A DNA stretch of 58,865 nt from Subtercola vilae (GTDB taxonomy: Bacteria > Actinomycetota > Actinomycetes > Actinomycetales > Microbacteriaceae). The position numbers and the translations under genes are program-made. The stretch lies in assembly GCF_004923255.1 (NCBI RefSeq), contig NZ_QYRT01000023.1:1-58865 (forward strand), in the 5' to 3' direction. Shown piece after piece: positions 17,331-25,320 of this stretch. Position 1 is the stretch's first letter, and each line of letters starts with the position of its first letter. Under the pieces are notes generated by a model. That model was not told the DNA's origin. It was given only the letters and a program-made list of their open reading frames with translations, and made no database searches.

Positions 17331-18986
17331 TTACTGCTCGAGCCAGATGTCGTTCGCGCGGAGGAAGGCCTCCGACGTGAACGCGAATCCGTGCACTGTG
17401 TTCGAGACCCCGGCGATCTGAACCCGCTCGAAGATCGGGAACGCAGAACCCGTCGAGATGAGCTTCGACTGGAGGGCGGCGTACGCCGTACCCCTGGCCG
17501 TGTCATCCGGTGTCTCGAGACCCGTGGCGAAAAGCTCGCTGATACTCGCCCCCGTTGCAGCGTCTTGGCTGTTCACGGCCGACGCCTGCTTCGAACTCGA
17601 CTGGTCGAGCGACGAACCGAGCACACTCGGGTCGGCGCGGGTCAGGTAGGTTCCCGTCAGGTCGTAGTCGCCCGCGGCGAGCTTCTGCGTGTTCTGCGCC
17701 GCCGTCACCACATCGAGCGAGAGGTTGATGCCCACCTGCTTCAGCTGGTCTTGCAGCAACTGCTCGCCCGCGCCGCTGACCGTGAGCGGGTAGTGCAGGG
17801 TCAGCTCCTGGCCGGCCTTGTAGCGGTAGCCGTCGGCGCCCACGGCCCAGCCGGCGGTGTCGAGCAGCTTCTTCGCGCCGTCGGGGTCGTAGGCCAGCAG
17901 CTTCGACTCGTCGGTGGCGAACGGCGTCGTCGAGTCGACCACGCTCGTCACGACCGGGTAGTCGGCCCAGAAGATCGTCGACGCGTAGGTTGTTCGATCG
18001 ATCGACTTCTGCAGCGCATTCCGCACGTCCGCGTCGGCGAGCGGCCCACCCTTCGTCACATTCGGCACAAGGATGCTCGAGATACCGGGCAGCGCACGAG
18101 ACTCGATCACGTCGCCGGCGGCCGTGATCACCTGCTGGTCGGCGTCGCTGATGGGCTGGCGTGGCCACGCCACGTCGATCGTTCCCGCGGTGAGCTCACC
18201 GTTTCGAACGCTGTCTTCTTTGATGTACGTGACGTCGATCGCGTCGAGGTAGGCGGCGCCCTGGTTCGTCACCAGGCCCGACGGCCAGGCGTAGTCGGCC
18301 CGCTTCGTCAGGTGCGCCGACTTCGCGGCGGTGTAGTTGTCGAGCGTGAACGCGCCCGACCCGACGACGGCCCCGGCGCAGCGCGCCTCGGGGGTCTGCT
18401 GGTAGGTCGCCGGCGCCTCGATGGCGAGAGTGGTCGTCGAAGTCGCCTGCAGGAACGCCGCGTTCGGCTTCGTGAAGTCGACCTGCACGTGGGTGGGGTC
18501 GACGACCGTCGTCGAGCCGTAGCCAGCGAGGTAGGTCAGCCCCAGAATCGACTTCGGGCCGAGCGCGAAAGTGCCGTCGAGGGCTGTCTTCACCGCGGTG
18601 GCGTCGAACTTCTCGCCGTCGCTGAACGTCACGCCGTCGCGCAGGGTGAAGGTGTACTGGGTCGAATCGGCGTTGATGCTCCACGCCGTCGCCAGCCACG
18701 GCACAATCTTTCCGCTGTCGGGGTCTTGGTCGGTCAGCGAGTCGGCGATCTGGCGGTCAATCGAGCGCGACTCGATCCAGTACACCTGGTTCGGATCGAT
18801 GCAGCCCTGCTGGTCATCCCAGAACGCCACCTTCAGGGTGCCGCCCGAAACGGGGGTCGCGGAGTCGGTACTCGCGCCCGGGGTTCCGGATGCCGCACCG
18901 GCGCAGCCCGTCACGACCAGCGCCAGGGCGGCGGCGGCCCCTGCAAGAGCGGCGGCTCGGTGCCGAAAGTGTCTGTGGTTCGTCAT
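17331..18986 (-). CDS. family 5 extracellular solute-binding lipoprotein
   Basis: A 551-residue secreted lipoprotein. The signal sequence is positively charged (NHRHFRHR), then hydrophobic, with lipobox VTGC and acylated Cys28. The mature protein follows the SBP_bac_5 pattern: GGTLKVAFWDDQQGCIDPNQ, then YTFTLRDGVTFSDGEKFDA, the domain that binds oligopeptides, nickel, opines or sulfur compounds such as glutathione. It delivers ligand to the Dpp-type permeases encoded next. Because the operon begins with two oxygenases of desulfurisation type, the ligand may be an organosulfur compound rather than a peptide (inference). A 72-bp gap separates it from the upstream gene. Confidence 0.92.
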   Translation of the reverse strand: MTNHRHFRHRAAALAGAAAALALVVTGCAGAASGTPGASTDSATPVSGGTLKVAFWDDQQGCIDPNQVYWIESRSIDRQIADSLTDQDPDSGKIVPWLATAWSINADSTQYTFTLRDGVTFSDGEKFDATAVKTALDGTFALGPKSILGLTYLAGYGSTTVVDPTHVQVDFTKPNAAFLQATSTTTLAIEAPATYQQTPEARCAGAVVGSGAFTLDNYTAAKSAHLTKRADYAWPSGLVTNQGAAYLDAIDVTYIKEDSVRNGELTAGTIDVAWPRQPISDADQQVITAAGDVIESRALPGISSILVPNVTKGGPLADADVRNALQKSIDRTTYASTIFWADYPVVTSVVDSTTPFATDESKLLAYDPDGAKKLLDTAGWAVGADGYRYKAGQELTLHYPLTVSGAGEQLLQDQLKQVGINLSLDVVTAAQNTQKLAAGDYDLTGTYLTRADPSVLGSSLDQSSSKQASAVNSQDAATGASISELFATGLETPDDTARGTAYAALQSKLISTGSAFPIFERVQIAGVSNTVHGFAFTSEAFLRANDIWLEQ

Positions 18987-19058
18987 TGCGGTGTTCCTCT
19001 GGTGAAGTCGGGTGAATGTAGGCGTGTGGGTGTGCAGTCGTGTGCGGGGTGGAGCCGA

Positions 19059-20390
19059 TCAGCGATCAGCGGCGTACGTCGCCAGCACCCGTCGCCCCGC
19101 GATGAGCAGCGCCGCATCGTCTTGCGGCGGGTGCACGCGCGACGACAGCACGTCACGCAGGTGGCGTTCGAGCGGGTTGTGCCGGGTGAGCCCCGGGTTG
19201 CCGATGGCGGCGACCGCGGCCTCGACCGCGGCGATCGCCGAACGGGTCGCGATGAGCTTCGCCACAAGGGCCCGTTCACTGGCCTGCTGATCGCCCTCAT
19301 CGATGCGCCGGGCGAGCCCGAACAGCACCTCCTCGGCCTGAACCAGCTGCGTCTCGATCTCGCCCGCGACACTCTGGATGCGCTCGGTGGTGGCAATCGG
19401 CCGGCCGAGAGAGGTGGGGATGCGCTCGGACGCGAACTTCGTGAAGAACTCCTGCGCGGCACGGGCCACACCGACGTAGAGCGCGCTCACCGCGAGACCG
19501 CTCGCGCCTCCCGCCCCCGCCCCCGCCTCAGGCGACAGTTTCGACTTCGGCGTGCCCCGAAAATTCTCGAACGGAATGTGCACATCGGTGTAGATCACGT
19601 CATGCGTGCTGGTCGCCCGCTGGCCGAGGTGATCCCAGGTTCGAACGATCTCGACACCCCGCGCGGTACCGGGCACGATGGCGTGCGCGAGCAGCGGGTC
19701 GTCGTCTTCGGTCGCGACCCAGACCAGGTGGTACGCCAGACCCTCGGAGCCCGTCGCGAACCCCTTGTGTCCATTGATCACCCAGCCCGATTCGGTGCGG
19801 CGAATCTTGGTGGCCGGAATGCCGCCGCGCGCCGGCGCACCCCACTCGGGTTCGGCCCGGATGGCGTTCAGCAGCACAGCGTTGGTCGCCGAATCAGCGA
19901 CCACTTTCTCGTAGAGCTCCTCGGGCCACCACGGCGCCGCCGCTTGGTGCACGTGCTGAAAGATGGTCATCGCGGCGATCAGCGCCACCGACGGATCGCC
20001 CTTGCCGAGCGCCTCGAACAGGCGAACCAGGTCGGTGCTCGACGGCGGGTCTCCGCCATACCGCGCGGCCACGCCGACGGTCAGCAGCCCCGCTTCGTGC
20101 AGAACCCGAATGCCGTCCCAGGGGAACTCGGCCGAACGGTCGTACTTTTCGGCGGTCAGCGCGAGCCGCGCCGTCACCGCGGCGAGTGCCGCATCAGAGA
20201 GGTCGGCGACAGGCAGGCGGAAGGCGGGCGGGTGAAAGGTGGGCGGGCAGTCGCCAGGCCCTACCTCGCCGGGCCTGGCCTCGCCGGGCCTGGCCTCGCC
20301 GGGCCTGGCCTCGCCGGGCCTGGCCTCGCCGGGCCTGACCTCGCCAGCCCGGCCGACAGCATCCACTCGCTGCACGATGGTGTCGGTCAT
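19059..20390 (-). CDS. acyl-CoA dehydrogenase-fold flavin monooxygenase (SfnB/DszC-like)
   Basis: A 443-residue protein of the acyl-CoA dehydrogenase superfamily. Visible are the helical N-domain FPWDGIRVLHEAGLLTVGVAARYGG, the mid beta domain with SGWVINGHKGFATGSEG and WDHLGQRATSTHDV, and the C-terminal helical bundle with VAGEIETQLVQAEEVLF. The lack of an obvious catalytic Glu and the link to an SsuD-like gene point to the SfnB/DszC group, which uses reduced flavin to oxygenate sulfur compounds. The N-terminus has a five-fold ARPGE-type repeat encoded by a 15-bp minisatellite, absent from normal members. The ATG at 20390 overlaps the previous stop by 4 bp. Confidence 0.85.
   Translation of the reverse strand: MTDTIVQRVDAVGRAGEVRPGEARPGEARPGEARPGEARPGEVGPGDCPPTFHPPAFRLPVADLSDAALAAVTARLALTAEKYDRSAEFPWDGIRVLHEAGLLTVGVAARYGGDPPSSTDLVRLFEALGKGDPSVALIAAMTIFQHVHQAAAPWWPEELYEKVVADSATNAVLLNAIRAEPEWGAPARGGIPATKIRRTESGWVINGHKGFATGSEGLAYHLVWVATEDDDPLLAHAIVPGTARGVEIVRTWDHLGQRATSTHDVIYTDVHIPFENFRGTPKSKLSPEAGAGAGGASGLAVSALYVGVARAAQEFFTKFASERIPTSLGRPIATTERIQSVAGEIETQLVQAEEVLFGLARRIDEGDQQASERALVAKLIATRSAIAAVEAAVAAIGNPGLTRHNPLERHLRDVLSSRVHPPQDDAALLIAGRRVLATYAADR
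20264..20338. repeat. 15-bp minisatellite, five units, in a coding region
   Basis: Five adjacent 15-bp units of CCTCGCCGGGCCTGG run from 20264 to 20338, the last with one change (GA for GG at its end), and a degenerate sixth follows. On the minus strand they encode repeats of ARPGE. The unit is a multiple of three, so gain or loss of copies keeps the frame. It is a plain tandem repeat without spacers, not CRISPR. Confidence 0.95.
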
Positions 20391-21550
20391 GCCGAGACCC
20401 GGCCGATGCTGTTCTCGGCGTAGGCGCCGAGGTGCTCGGCCTGCAGCAAGCCCTTCTGACCGGTGCGTTCACGGTGCGCGAGCTCTTCACGCACCAGCGG
20501 AATGACGTACCGGCCGTAGTCGACGGCGTCGTTGAAGTTGTCGTAGCCCCTGATCGAGATGAGGTCGGCGCCGAGGTCGACGTAGTCGAGAATCGCGGCC
20601 GCCACCGTCTCGGGTGTTCCGACCAGGGCAGTGGATGCCCCCGCCGCCCCCGTGGCGGTTGCCGTCGGGGTCCACAGGGCACGGTCGTGCAGGTCGCCGC
20701 CAGCCGCGATGTCGAGCAGGCGCTGCGAGCCCACGTTCGCCGGGGCCTGGCCGTTGTTCTTGCGCTGGCGCCAGAGCGTCGCGGCCCCTGAGCGCTCCTG
20801 CAGGGTCGACAGAACGTGGTGCGCCTTCTCCCACGCCAGCTCCTCGGTGGGGGCGATGATGGGCCGAAACGTCACCCACGTGCGAGGCGTGTCACTGCGG
20901 CCGGCGAGACGGGACTGGGCAGCGACGCGGTCGATCTGCTCCTGCGTCTCTTTCAGCGGCTCGCCCCAGAGACCGAAGATGTCGCCGAGCGCGCCGCCCA
21001 CCCGGTACGCGTCGTCTGACGAGCCGCCCACCGAGATGGGAATCGTGCCATTCGTCGGCCGCACCACCGAGACGAAGTCTTCGAACGAGTAGTAGGTGCC
21101 CGTGTGGCTGAACGGTTCGGTGTTCGCCCACACCTTTCGGAGAATCTGGATGTACTCCTCCTGCCGCGCGTACCGTTCGACCTTGTTCAGGCGGTCGCCC
21201 TCCCTGGCCTGCTCGGCGTCGCTGCCGCCCGCAATGAAGTGCACCACCGCTCGGCCGCCCGACAGCTGATCGAGTGTGGCGAGGGCCTTCGCGGCCACCG
21301 TCGGGTAGATCGTGTTCGGCCGCAGCGCCACGATGGGCTTCAACTTCTCGGTGTGCTGCGTGACGGCCGCGGCGATGATGAACGGGTCGTGCCCCGGCGA
21401 GCCGTAGGGCACCAGTGTGTAGTCGAAACCGCCGTCTTCGAGAACGCGGGCGTAGCGCTTCAGATACGACGGGTCGAGCGTCGGGTCGGCGAGCCCGTTC
21501 AGTTCGTTCGAACGGTTGACGTTGATGGCACTGATGAATTCGACGGTCAT
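20387..21550 (-). CDS. SsuD-like FMN-dependent alkanesulfonate monooxygenase
   Basis: A 387-residue luciferase-fold monooxygenase. It matches the SsuD group in VALRPNTIYPTVAAKALATLD, the GGRAVVHFIAGGSDAEQAREGD segment, the RYARQEEYIQILRKVW helix and the C-terminal block DLGADLISIRGYDN. SsuD uses FMNH2 and oxygen to split alkanesulfonates into aldehyde and sulfite, giving sulfur for cysteine synthesis. The ATG at 21550 has an AAGGAG ribosome site 7 bases upstream. It is the first structural gene of a six-gene operon (two oxygenases and a Dpp-type importer) and is preceded by a small Cys-containing leader peptide. No flavin reductase gene is in the operon. Confidence 0.9.
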   Translation of the reverse strand: MTVEFISAINVNRSNELNGLADPTLDPSYLKRYARVLEDGGFDYTLVPYGSPGHDPFIIAAAVTQHTEKLKPIVALRPNTIYPTVAAKALATLDQLSGGRAVVHFIAGGSDAEQAREGDRLNKVERYARQEEYIQILRKVWANTEPFSHTGTYYSFEDFVSVVRPTNGTIPISVGGSSDDAYRVGGALGDIFGLWGEPLKETQEQIDRVAAQSRLAGRSDTPRTWVTFRPIIAPTEELAWEKAHHVLSTLQERSGAATLWRQRKNNGQAPANVGSQRLLDIAAGGDLHDRALWTPTATATGAAGASTALVGTPETVAAAILDYVDLGADLISIRGYDNFNDAVDYGRYVIPLVREELAHRERTGQKGLLQAEHLGAYAENSIGRVSA

Positions 21551-21715
21551 GGTGAGACTCCTTGACGAGGTGAATGAGCGAATCAGGAGGGGTGGGAGGT
21601 GTGGGAGGTGCGCGAATCAGAGCAGGCGGGCGCCACGGAATGAACAGCCGGCGGGAAGACCGCGCTCAGACGAGAGAGGTTACGGGCAGCGTGCGCTGCG
21701 CTGGAGAAAGAGAAC
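21551..21715 (-). promoter_or_regulatory. transcribed leader between Cys leader peptide and SsuD-like gene
   Basis: This 165-nt stretch would be mRNA between the small leader peptide and the SsuD-like start. On the minus strand it holds a C-rich segment (21585-21610) with CCUCCU at 21585-21590 and two more CCUCC motifs. CUCCU is complementary to the AGGAG of the SsuD-like ribosome site at 21558-21563, 22 nt away, so a hairpin could hide that site. A C-rich, poorly structured RNA would also suit Rho loading. No intrinsic terminator with a U tract is seen. Confidence 0.45.
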
Positions 21716-21835
21716 TCAGCGGGTGCGACAGAGACATCGGGCGTTGACCGCCCGTGCATCGGCTACCGCAGGCATTCGACCGAACCCAGCCGCCGTCGAC
21801 AACGCGGCAGTGCGGTTGTCGATACGAGCGGTCAT
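21716..21835 (-). CDS. putative Cys-containing leader peptide (39 aa) of the organosulfur operon
   Basis: A 39-residue reading frame starting ATG at 21835, preceded by a purine-rich AGAGAGA about 8 bases away. It begins MTARIDNRTAAL and ends NARCLCRTR then TGA, with two cysteine codons (TGT) at residues 34 and 36 among arginines. Short actinobacterial leader peptides with Cys/Arg-rich ends occur upstream of sulfur-assimilation operons, and mycobacterial polycysteine leaders are known to work as cysteine-responsive attenuators. The position 165 nt before an SsuD-like operon fits that role. Only two Cys codons are present and they are not adjacent, so the sensing role is a hypothesis. Confidence 0.6.
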   Translation of the reverse strand: MTARIDNRTAALSTAAGFGRMPAVADARAVNARCLCRTR

Positions 21836-22016
21836 GGTCGATGTCTCTCTGTGAGGGGCCAGTGGGCTGTGCGGTGATGTCGAATCTAGCGGGCTGCCGG
21901 GGCCCATGGGGCCGCGTGACAGGTTGTGTCGGTGTGTGTCTGGTTGTGTTGGCGCAACTGTTGACCGGGCCGAAATCTGCGTGAAACCCGGGCGTCGTAC
22001 GGTGGAACCACCAGCG

Positions 22017-22036
22017 AGTGAACCAATCAGTTCACT
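22017..22036. promoter_or_regulatory. perfect inverted repeat before the NtaA-type gene
   Basis: AGTGAAC at 22017-22023 and GTTCACT at 22030-22036 form a perfect 7-bp inverted repeat with a 6-bp spacer, ending 35 bp before the GTG at 22072. This is a good size and place for a dimeric repressor or activator of the monooxygenase gene, perhaps shared with the divergent operon. No regulator gene is adjacent. Confidence 0.5.
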
Positions 22037-22071
22037 TTCGAATCGCTTGCCGTTCACCGAAGGAGCCCCTC

Positions 22072-23445
22072 GTGCCACAACCCCTCATGCTCGGCATGTT
22101 CCAGAGCCTCGGACTCGGCGGCCAGTGGCGTCTGCCCGGCAATACCTCGGTCGACTTTCTGAACCTCGACCACTGGGTCACCATGGCCAAACGCCTCGAC
22201 GAGGCGGGTATCGACTTTCTCTTCTTCGCCGACGACTATGCCTACCCCATACTGAACGGCGCGGTGATCGACACCGCCATTGAGAAAGCCATCCAGTTTC
22301 CGCGCGCAGACCCGCTGGTCATCCTCTCGGCCCTCGCCCTCGCCACCACGAACCTGGGGCTCGTCGCCACGTCGTCGACCACCATCGAGCGCCCGCAGTC
22401 ACTCGCCCGCCGATTCGCCACACTCGACCACCTCACCCAGGGCCGCTTCGGTTGGAATGTCGTGACCGGCGCCGGCCAGAACTCGTCGGCCAAGCTCTTC
22501 GGCGACACGATGCTGCCGCACGCCGAGCGCTACGCGATCGCCGAAGACCACCTGAACCTGTCGCTGAAGCTGTGGGAGGGCTCGTGGCAAGACGACGCCC
22601 TGCAGGTCGACCGCGTGAACGGCGTGTACGCCGACGCGTCAAAAGTGCACGAGATCGAGCACAACGGCCCCTACTTCTCGGCCCACGGCATGCTCACCGT
22701 GCCGCCCTCTCCGCAGCGAACACCACTGCTTTTTCAGGCCGGCACCTCGTCGACGGGGCGCGAGCTCGCCGCCACGTATGCCGAGGCCGTGTTTCTTGCC
22801 AGCGAGCCCGAGCTCGTGAAAGCCCAGATTGCAGATGTCCGGGCTCGCGCAGCCGCCCACGGCCGCGGCCCTGACGCCATCAAGTTCTTGGTCGCCGGTT
22901 CGTTCATCGTGGCCGAGACCGAAGCCGAGGCGCACGCGCTCCGCGACACCATGGTCGGTTTCGGCACCCTCGAAACCGCCGCGGCCGCCTACGCCTTCTT
23001 CACCGGGCTCGACCTGCTCTCAATGGATCTCGACAAGCCGCTCGCCACCGTCAAGACCGAGCAGGGTCGCACGAACGTCGAACGGTTCTCTGGCGAGAAC
23101 GGCGCACCCGCGCCGACTGTTCGCGAGATTCTCGAAGAGTTCCGCAGCAACGGCGTCATGGGCCGGCCGTTCATCGGTACGCCCGAGCAGGCCGTCGACC
23201 AGGCGCAGCTGCTGATCGAGCAGACGGGCGCCGACGGTTTTCTCGTTCAGCCCGACCCCACGGGAACGCACGACGACTTCATCGACATGGTGGTTCCCGT
23301 GCTGCGCGAACGAGGGCTGATGAACACCGACCACGCGGGCAGCACGCTCAGGGAGAGGCTGTTCGGGGTCGGGCACCGTCGACTGCCGGCTGAGCATCCG
23401 GGGGCCGCGTTTCGCGTGCCGAGCGGGCCCTCAGTCGACAGTTAG
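22072..23445 (+). CDS. NtaA/DszA-family FMN-dependent monooxygenase
   Basis: A 457-residue luciferase-like monooxygenase of the nitrilotriacetate/dibenzothiophene-sulfone group. It has the conserved pattern AGIDFLFFADDYAY near residue 45, ALATTNLGLVATSSTT, RFATLDHLTQGRFGWNVVTG, and the C-terminal VDQAQLLIEQTGADGFLVQPDP. The GTG at 22072 is preferred because GAAGGAG lies 8 bases before it; an in-frame start at 22018 falls inside the inverted repeat. It is divergent from the SsuD-like operon, so both may be expressed in the same sulfur-limited state. It needs reduced FMN from an unlinked reductase. Confidence 0.9.
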   Translation: MPQPLMLGMFQSLGLGGQWRLPGNTSVDFLNLDHWVTMAKRLDEAGIDFLFFADDYAYPILNGAVIDTAIEKAIQFPRADPLVILSALALATTNLGLVATSSTTIERPQSLARRFATLDHLTQGRFGWNVVTGAGQNSSAKLFGDTMLPHAERYAIAEDHLNLSLKLWEGSWQDDALQVDRVNGVYADASKVHEIEHNGPYFSAHGMLTVPPSPQRTPLLFQAGTSSTGRELAATYAEAVFLASEPELVKAQIADVRARAAAHGRGPDAIKFLVAGSFIVAETEAEAHALRDTMVGFGTLETAAAAYAFFTGLDLLSMDLDKPLATVKTEQGRTNVERFSGENGAPAPTVREILEEFRSNGVMGRPFIGTPEQAVDQAQLLIEQTGADGFLVQPDPTGTHDDFIDMVVPVLRERGLMNTDHAGSTLRERLFGVGHRRLPAEHPGAAFRVPSGPSVDS

Positions 23446-23449
23446 CGAT

Positions 23450-23474
23450 CGGCCGACCGACCGCAGGTCGGCCG
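23450..23474. terminator. GC-rich hairpin between convergent genes
   Basis: CGGCCGACC at 23450-23458 pairs perfectly with GGTCGGCCG at 23466-23474 around a 7-nt loop, between the stop of the NtaA-type gene (23445) and the stop of the convergent glycosidase (23489). There is no T tract, as is usual for actinobacterial end signals. It could serve both directions. Confidence 0.6.
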
Positions 23475-23488
23475 GCCGTCGCACATAG

Positions 23489-25150
23489 TCAGGCCGTGGG
23501 CGTCTGCCATTGCTGGGTCGAGAGACCATTGCAGTCGTAGATCTGCAGTTGGGTGCCATCGGCCGTGATCGCCTGGGGGTCGTCGAGGCACCGGCCCGAT
23601 TGCGGGTTGTAGAGGGAGTGGTCGGCGCGAACCTGCCACTGTTGGCCGCCCACACCGTTGCAACCGTAGAGCTCGACTTTGGCGGAATTGCCCGTGGCGT
23701 TGCCGACAATGTCGAGGCACTTGTCGAATGCCCTGATGGTACCGTCTGTCTCAAGAGACCACTGTTGACCGCTGGCGGCTCCACAGGTGTAGAGCTGCAC
23801 AGCGTTTCCCGCTGCCGACGTGTTGGTTTTCACATCGATGCACTTCGCGATGGTACCGGGGCCGGTGATCTGCCCCGTCGCGATGGGGAGATTCGCCGAA
23901 GCGAAGTCCGTCTCGCACTTGCCCGTTGCAACGTGCACGCCGGCCATCATGAGAAAGCTCGAGCCCGAGACCGCGGCGAGCAGCGGCGAGCTGTATCCGG
24001 CACACGCCGTCTCGCCGGCGTCGTAACCCCCGGTCGGGTCGGTGGTTACCGCAGTGGTGATCTCCTGCCAGGCACCGACGCCCAGATTCTTATTGACGAA
24101 CAAGACGTGACCTGACTCAGGTTGCACCGCCAGAGCGCCGTCGGTGCCCGCGACGACACGTTGGCCCGAGACAATCAGAGTGCCATTCGTTCCGCCTGCC
24201 GGCGACCACGACAGATACGGGGTGTGCAGCAGAAAACGATTGTCGCTGGTCTGAATTTTTGTGCCGAGACTGGCTGCATTCCACGACTCCGCGTTCGACG
24301 AGGTCTTGATGTACACGTCGCAGGCCTGGTCGGGGTCGAATCCGTCTTTGCAGTCTTCATACGACATGGCGTAGCTGCCGTTGGGCAGATTCACGATGGT
24401 GGCCATGCCGGGGCGTTGCACGTTGTCTTGAACGGCCACGTCATACACTTCGGTGCCCCAGGTGGCGCCTCCGTCGGTTGAGGAGACGTGAGCGAGTACC
24501 TGGTTGTAGTTGTTCGACGAGGGGCGTTCGTCTGAAAAGTAGCAGACGAGGTGGCCATTGGCAGCGACGTCGAATTCGGGCTCCCAGATGCCGTGCTTGA
24601 TCGTGTTCGGCTGCCCGGTCTCGCTCGCGCACGAACTGCGATAGCTCCAGGTGGCGCCCTGGTTGGTCGAGACGAACACCTCGATGGCCTGTTGCGTGTA
24701 GTCGCCATGGTTCCACGCAGTGCCAGAAGCCAGAAGAGTTCCGGCAGGCAGAGTGCCTTCGGCCTGCGGCAGTTCGTACAGAGTGGGGCCGTCGAGGTCC
24801 CACCCGTGCACCGTGTCGGTCACCGTGCTGATCGGCGTCGATGTCCAGGTGATCCCATTGTCCGTCGAGCGGTAGACGGGGAAGTTCGCTTTGGGCACAC
24901 CGGTGCCCGAGTGCGAAAACGTTGACAGCAGAGTGCCATTGGCCGACCCATTGTGCTGAAGGCGAATCATGCGTGGATAGCTCGCATCTTCTGTTGAACC
25001 ACTCGCTGTGCTCGGGTGATAGAGCGTGCCGCTCGAGGTTGTAGCTGCGTCAGCGGCATATGCCGACAGCCCACCGGCGGCCAGCGCCAGAAGCACGGCG
25101 GTAGCCGCCACCATCCGCCGATTGACTCGCAGGGTACGTGTGCCCATCAT
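23489..25150 (-). CDS. secreted sialidase-fold glycosidase with C-terminal ricin-type (CBM13) lectin domain
   Basis: A 553-residue exported enzyme. A basic, then hydrophobic signal peptide ends near AYAADA. The catalytic part (about 40-415) is a beta-propeller with Asp-box motifs STDNGITW, STNQGATW and SSTDGGATW; the segment GIWEPEFDVAANGHLVCYFSDE resembles GH93 exo-arabinanases, a tentative match. The last ~125 residues form a ricin-B lectin trefoil with three QQW motifs. The ATG pair at 25150/25147 follows AAGGAG. It shares the operator-bearing region with the divergent GH2 gene and probably releases sugars outside the cell from a plant polymer (arabinan or similar, inference). Confidence 0.82.
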   Translation of the reverse strand: MMGTRTLRVNRRMVAATAVLLALAAGGLSAYAADAATTSSGTLYHPSTASGSTEDASYPRMIRLQHNGSANGTLLSTFSHSGTGVPKANFPVYRSTDNGITWTSTPISTVTDTVHGWDLDGPTLYELPQAEGTLPAGTLLASGTAWNHGDYTQQAIEVFVSTNQGATWSYRSSCASETGQPNTIKHGIWEPEFDVAANGHLVCYFSDERPSSNNYNQVLAHVSSTDGGATWGTEVYDVAVQDNVQRPGMATIVNLPNGSYAMSYEDCKDGFDPDQACDVYIKTSSNAESWNAASLGTKIQTSDNRFLLHTPYLSWSPAGGTNGTLIVSGQRVVAGTDGALAVQPESGHVLFVNKNLGVGAWQEITTAVTTDPTGGYDAGETACAGYSSPLLAAVSGSSFLMMAGVHVATGKCETDFASANLPIATGQITGPGTIAKCIDVKTNTSAAGNAVQLYTCGAASGQQWSLETDGTIRAFDKCLDIVGNATGNSAKVELYGCNGVGGQQWQVRADHSLYNPQSGRCLDDPQAITADGTQLQIYDCNGLSTQQWQTPTA

Positions 25151-25192
25151 GTGTCTCCTTCATCGCGTCGTTGCGAAACTCGAGCAGCATTT

Positions 25193-25208
25193 TTTGCATC
25201 GTTGCAAA
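25193..25208. promoter_or_regulatory. LacI-type operator, site 1
   Basis: TTTGCATCGTTGCAAA, a near-palindrome with central CG as expected for LacI-family sites. It is the reverse complement of the shared TTGCAACGATGCAA motif seen at two other places in this locus. It lies about 45 bp before the secreted glycosidase start. A further degenerate copy (GCGTCGTTGCGAAA) sits just downstream near 25166. Confidence 0.75.
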
Positions 25209-25257
25209 GCTTGCTCATTTTGATGATAGGGCCTCGACCACCAGAAGGGAAGAGATT

Positions 25258-25273
25258 ATTGCAACGATGCAAA
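25258..25273. promoter_or_regulatory. LacI-type operator, site 2
   Basis: ATTGCAACGATGCAAA, the same sequence as site 1 in opposite orientation, 48 bp before the GH2 start. It overlaps the predicted -35 box of that gene, which would give repression by occlusion. Confidence 0.78.
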
Positions 25274-25287
25274 CCACGTGATACTGT
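25259..25287 (+). promoter_or_regulatory. predicted promoter of the GH2 gene
   Basis: TTGCAA (25259-25264), a 17-bp spacer and TACTGT (25282-25287) form a sigma-70-like promoter. The -35 is part of the LacI operator. The same layout with 17-bp spacing occurs in front of the importer operon at 31910-31938. Confidence 0.5.
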
Positions 25288-25320
25288 CCCGCTGTCCGCT
25301 ATTTCTACAAGAGGAACTTC

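Noticed and set aside
20264-20338. Possible CRISPR-like array
   Set aside because: Units are directly adjacent 15-bp repeats with no spacers and lie inside a coding region; they are a minisatellite.
17391-20423. A 1010-codon open frame on the plus strand
   Set aside because: It lies antisense to the binding lipoprotein and the acyl-CoA-dehydrogenase-fold gene, has Arg/Val-rich composition typical of GC-rich antisense frames, and no recognisable domain.
25161-25177. Fourth LacI operator near the secreted glycosidase
   Set aside because: Only about 12 of 16 positions match the three clear sites; kept as a mention, not as a site.
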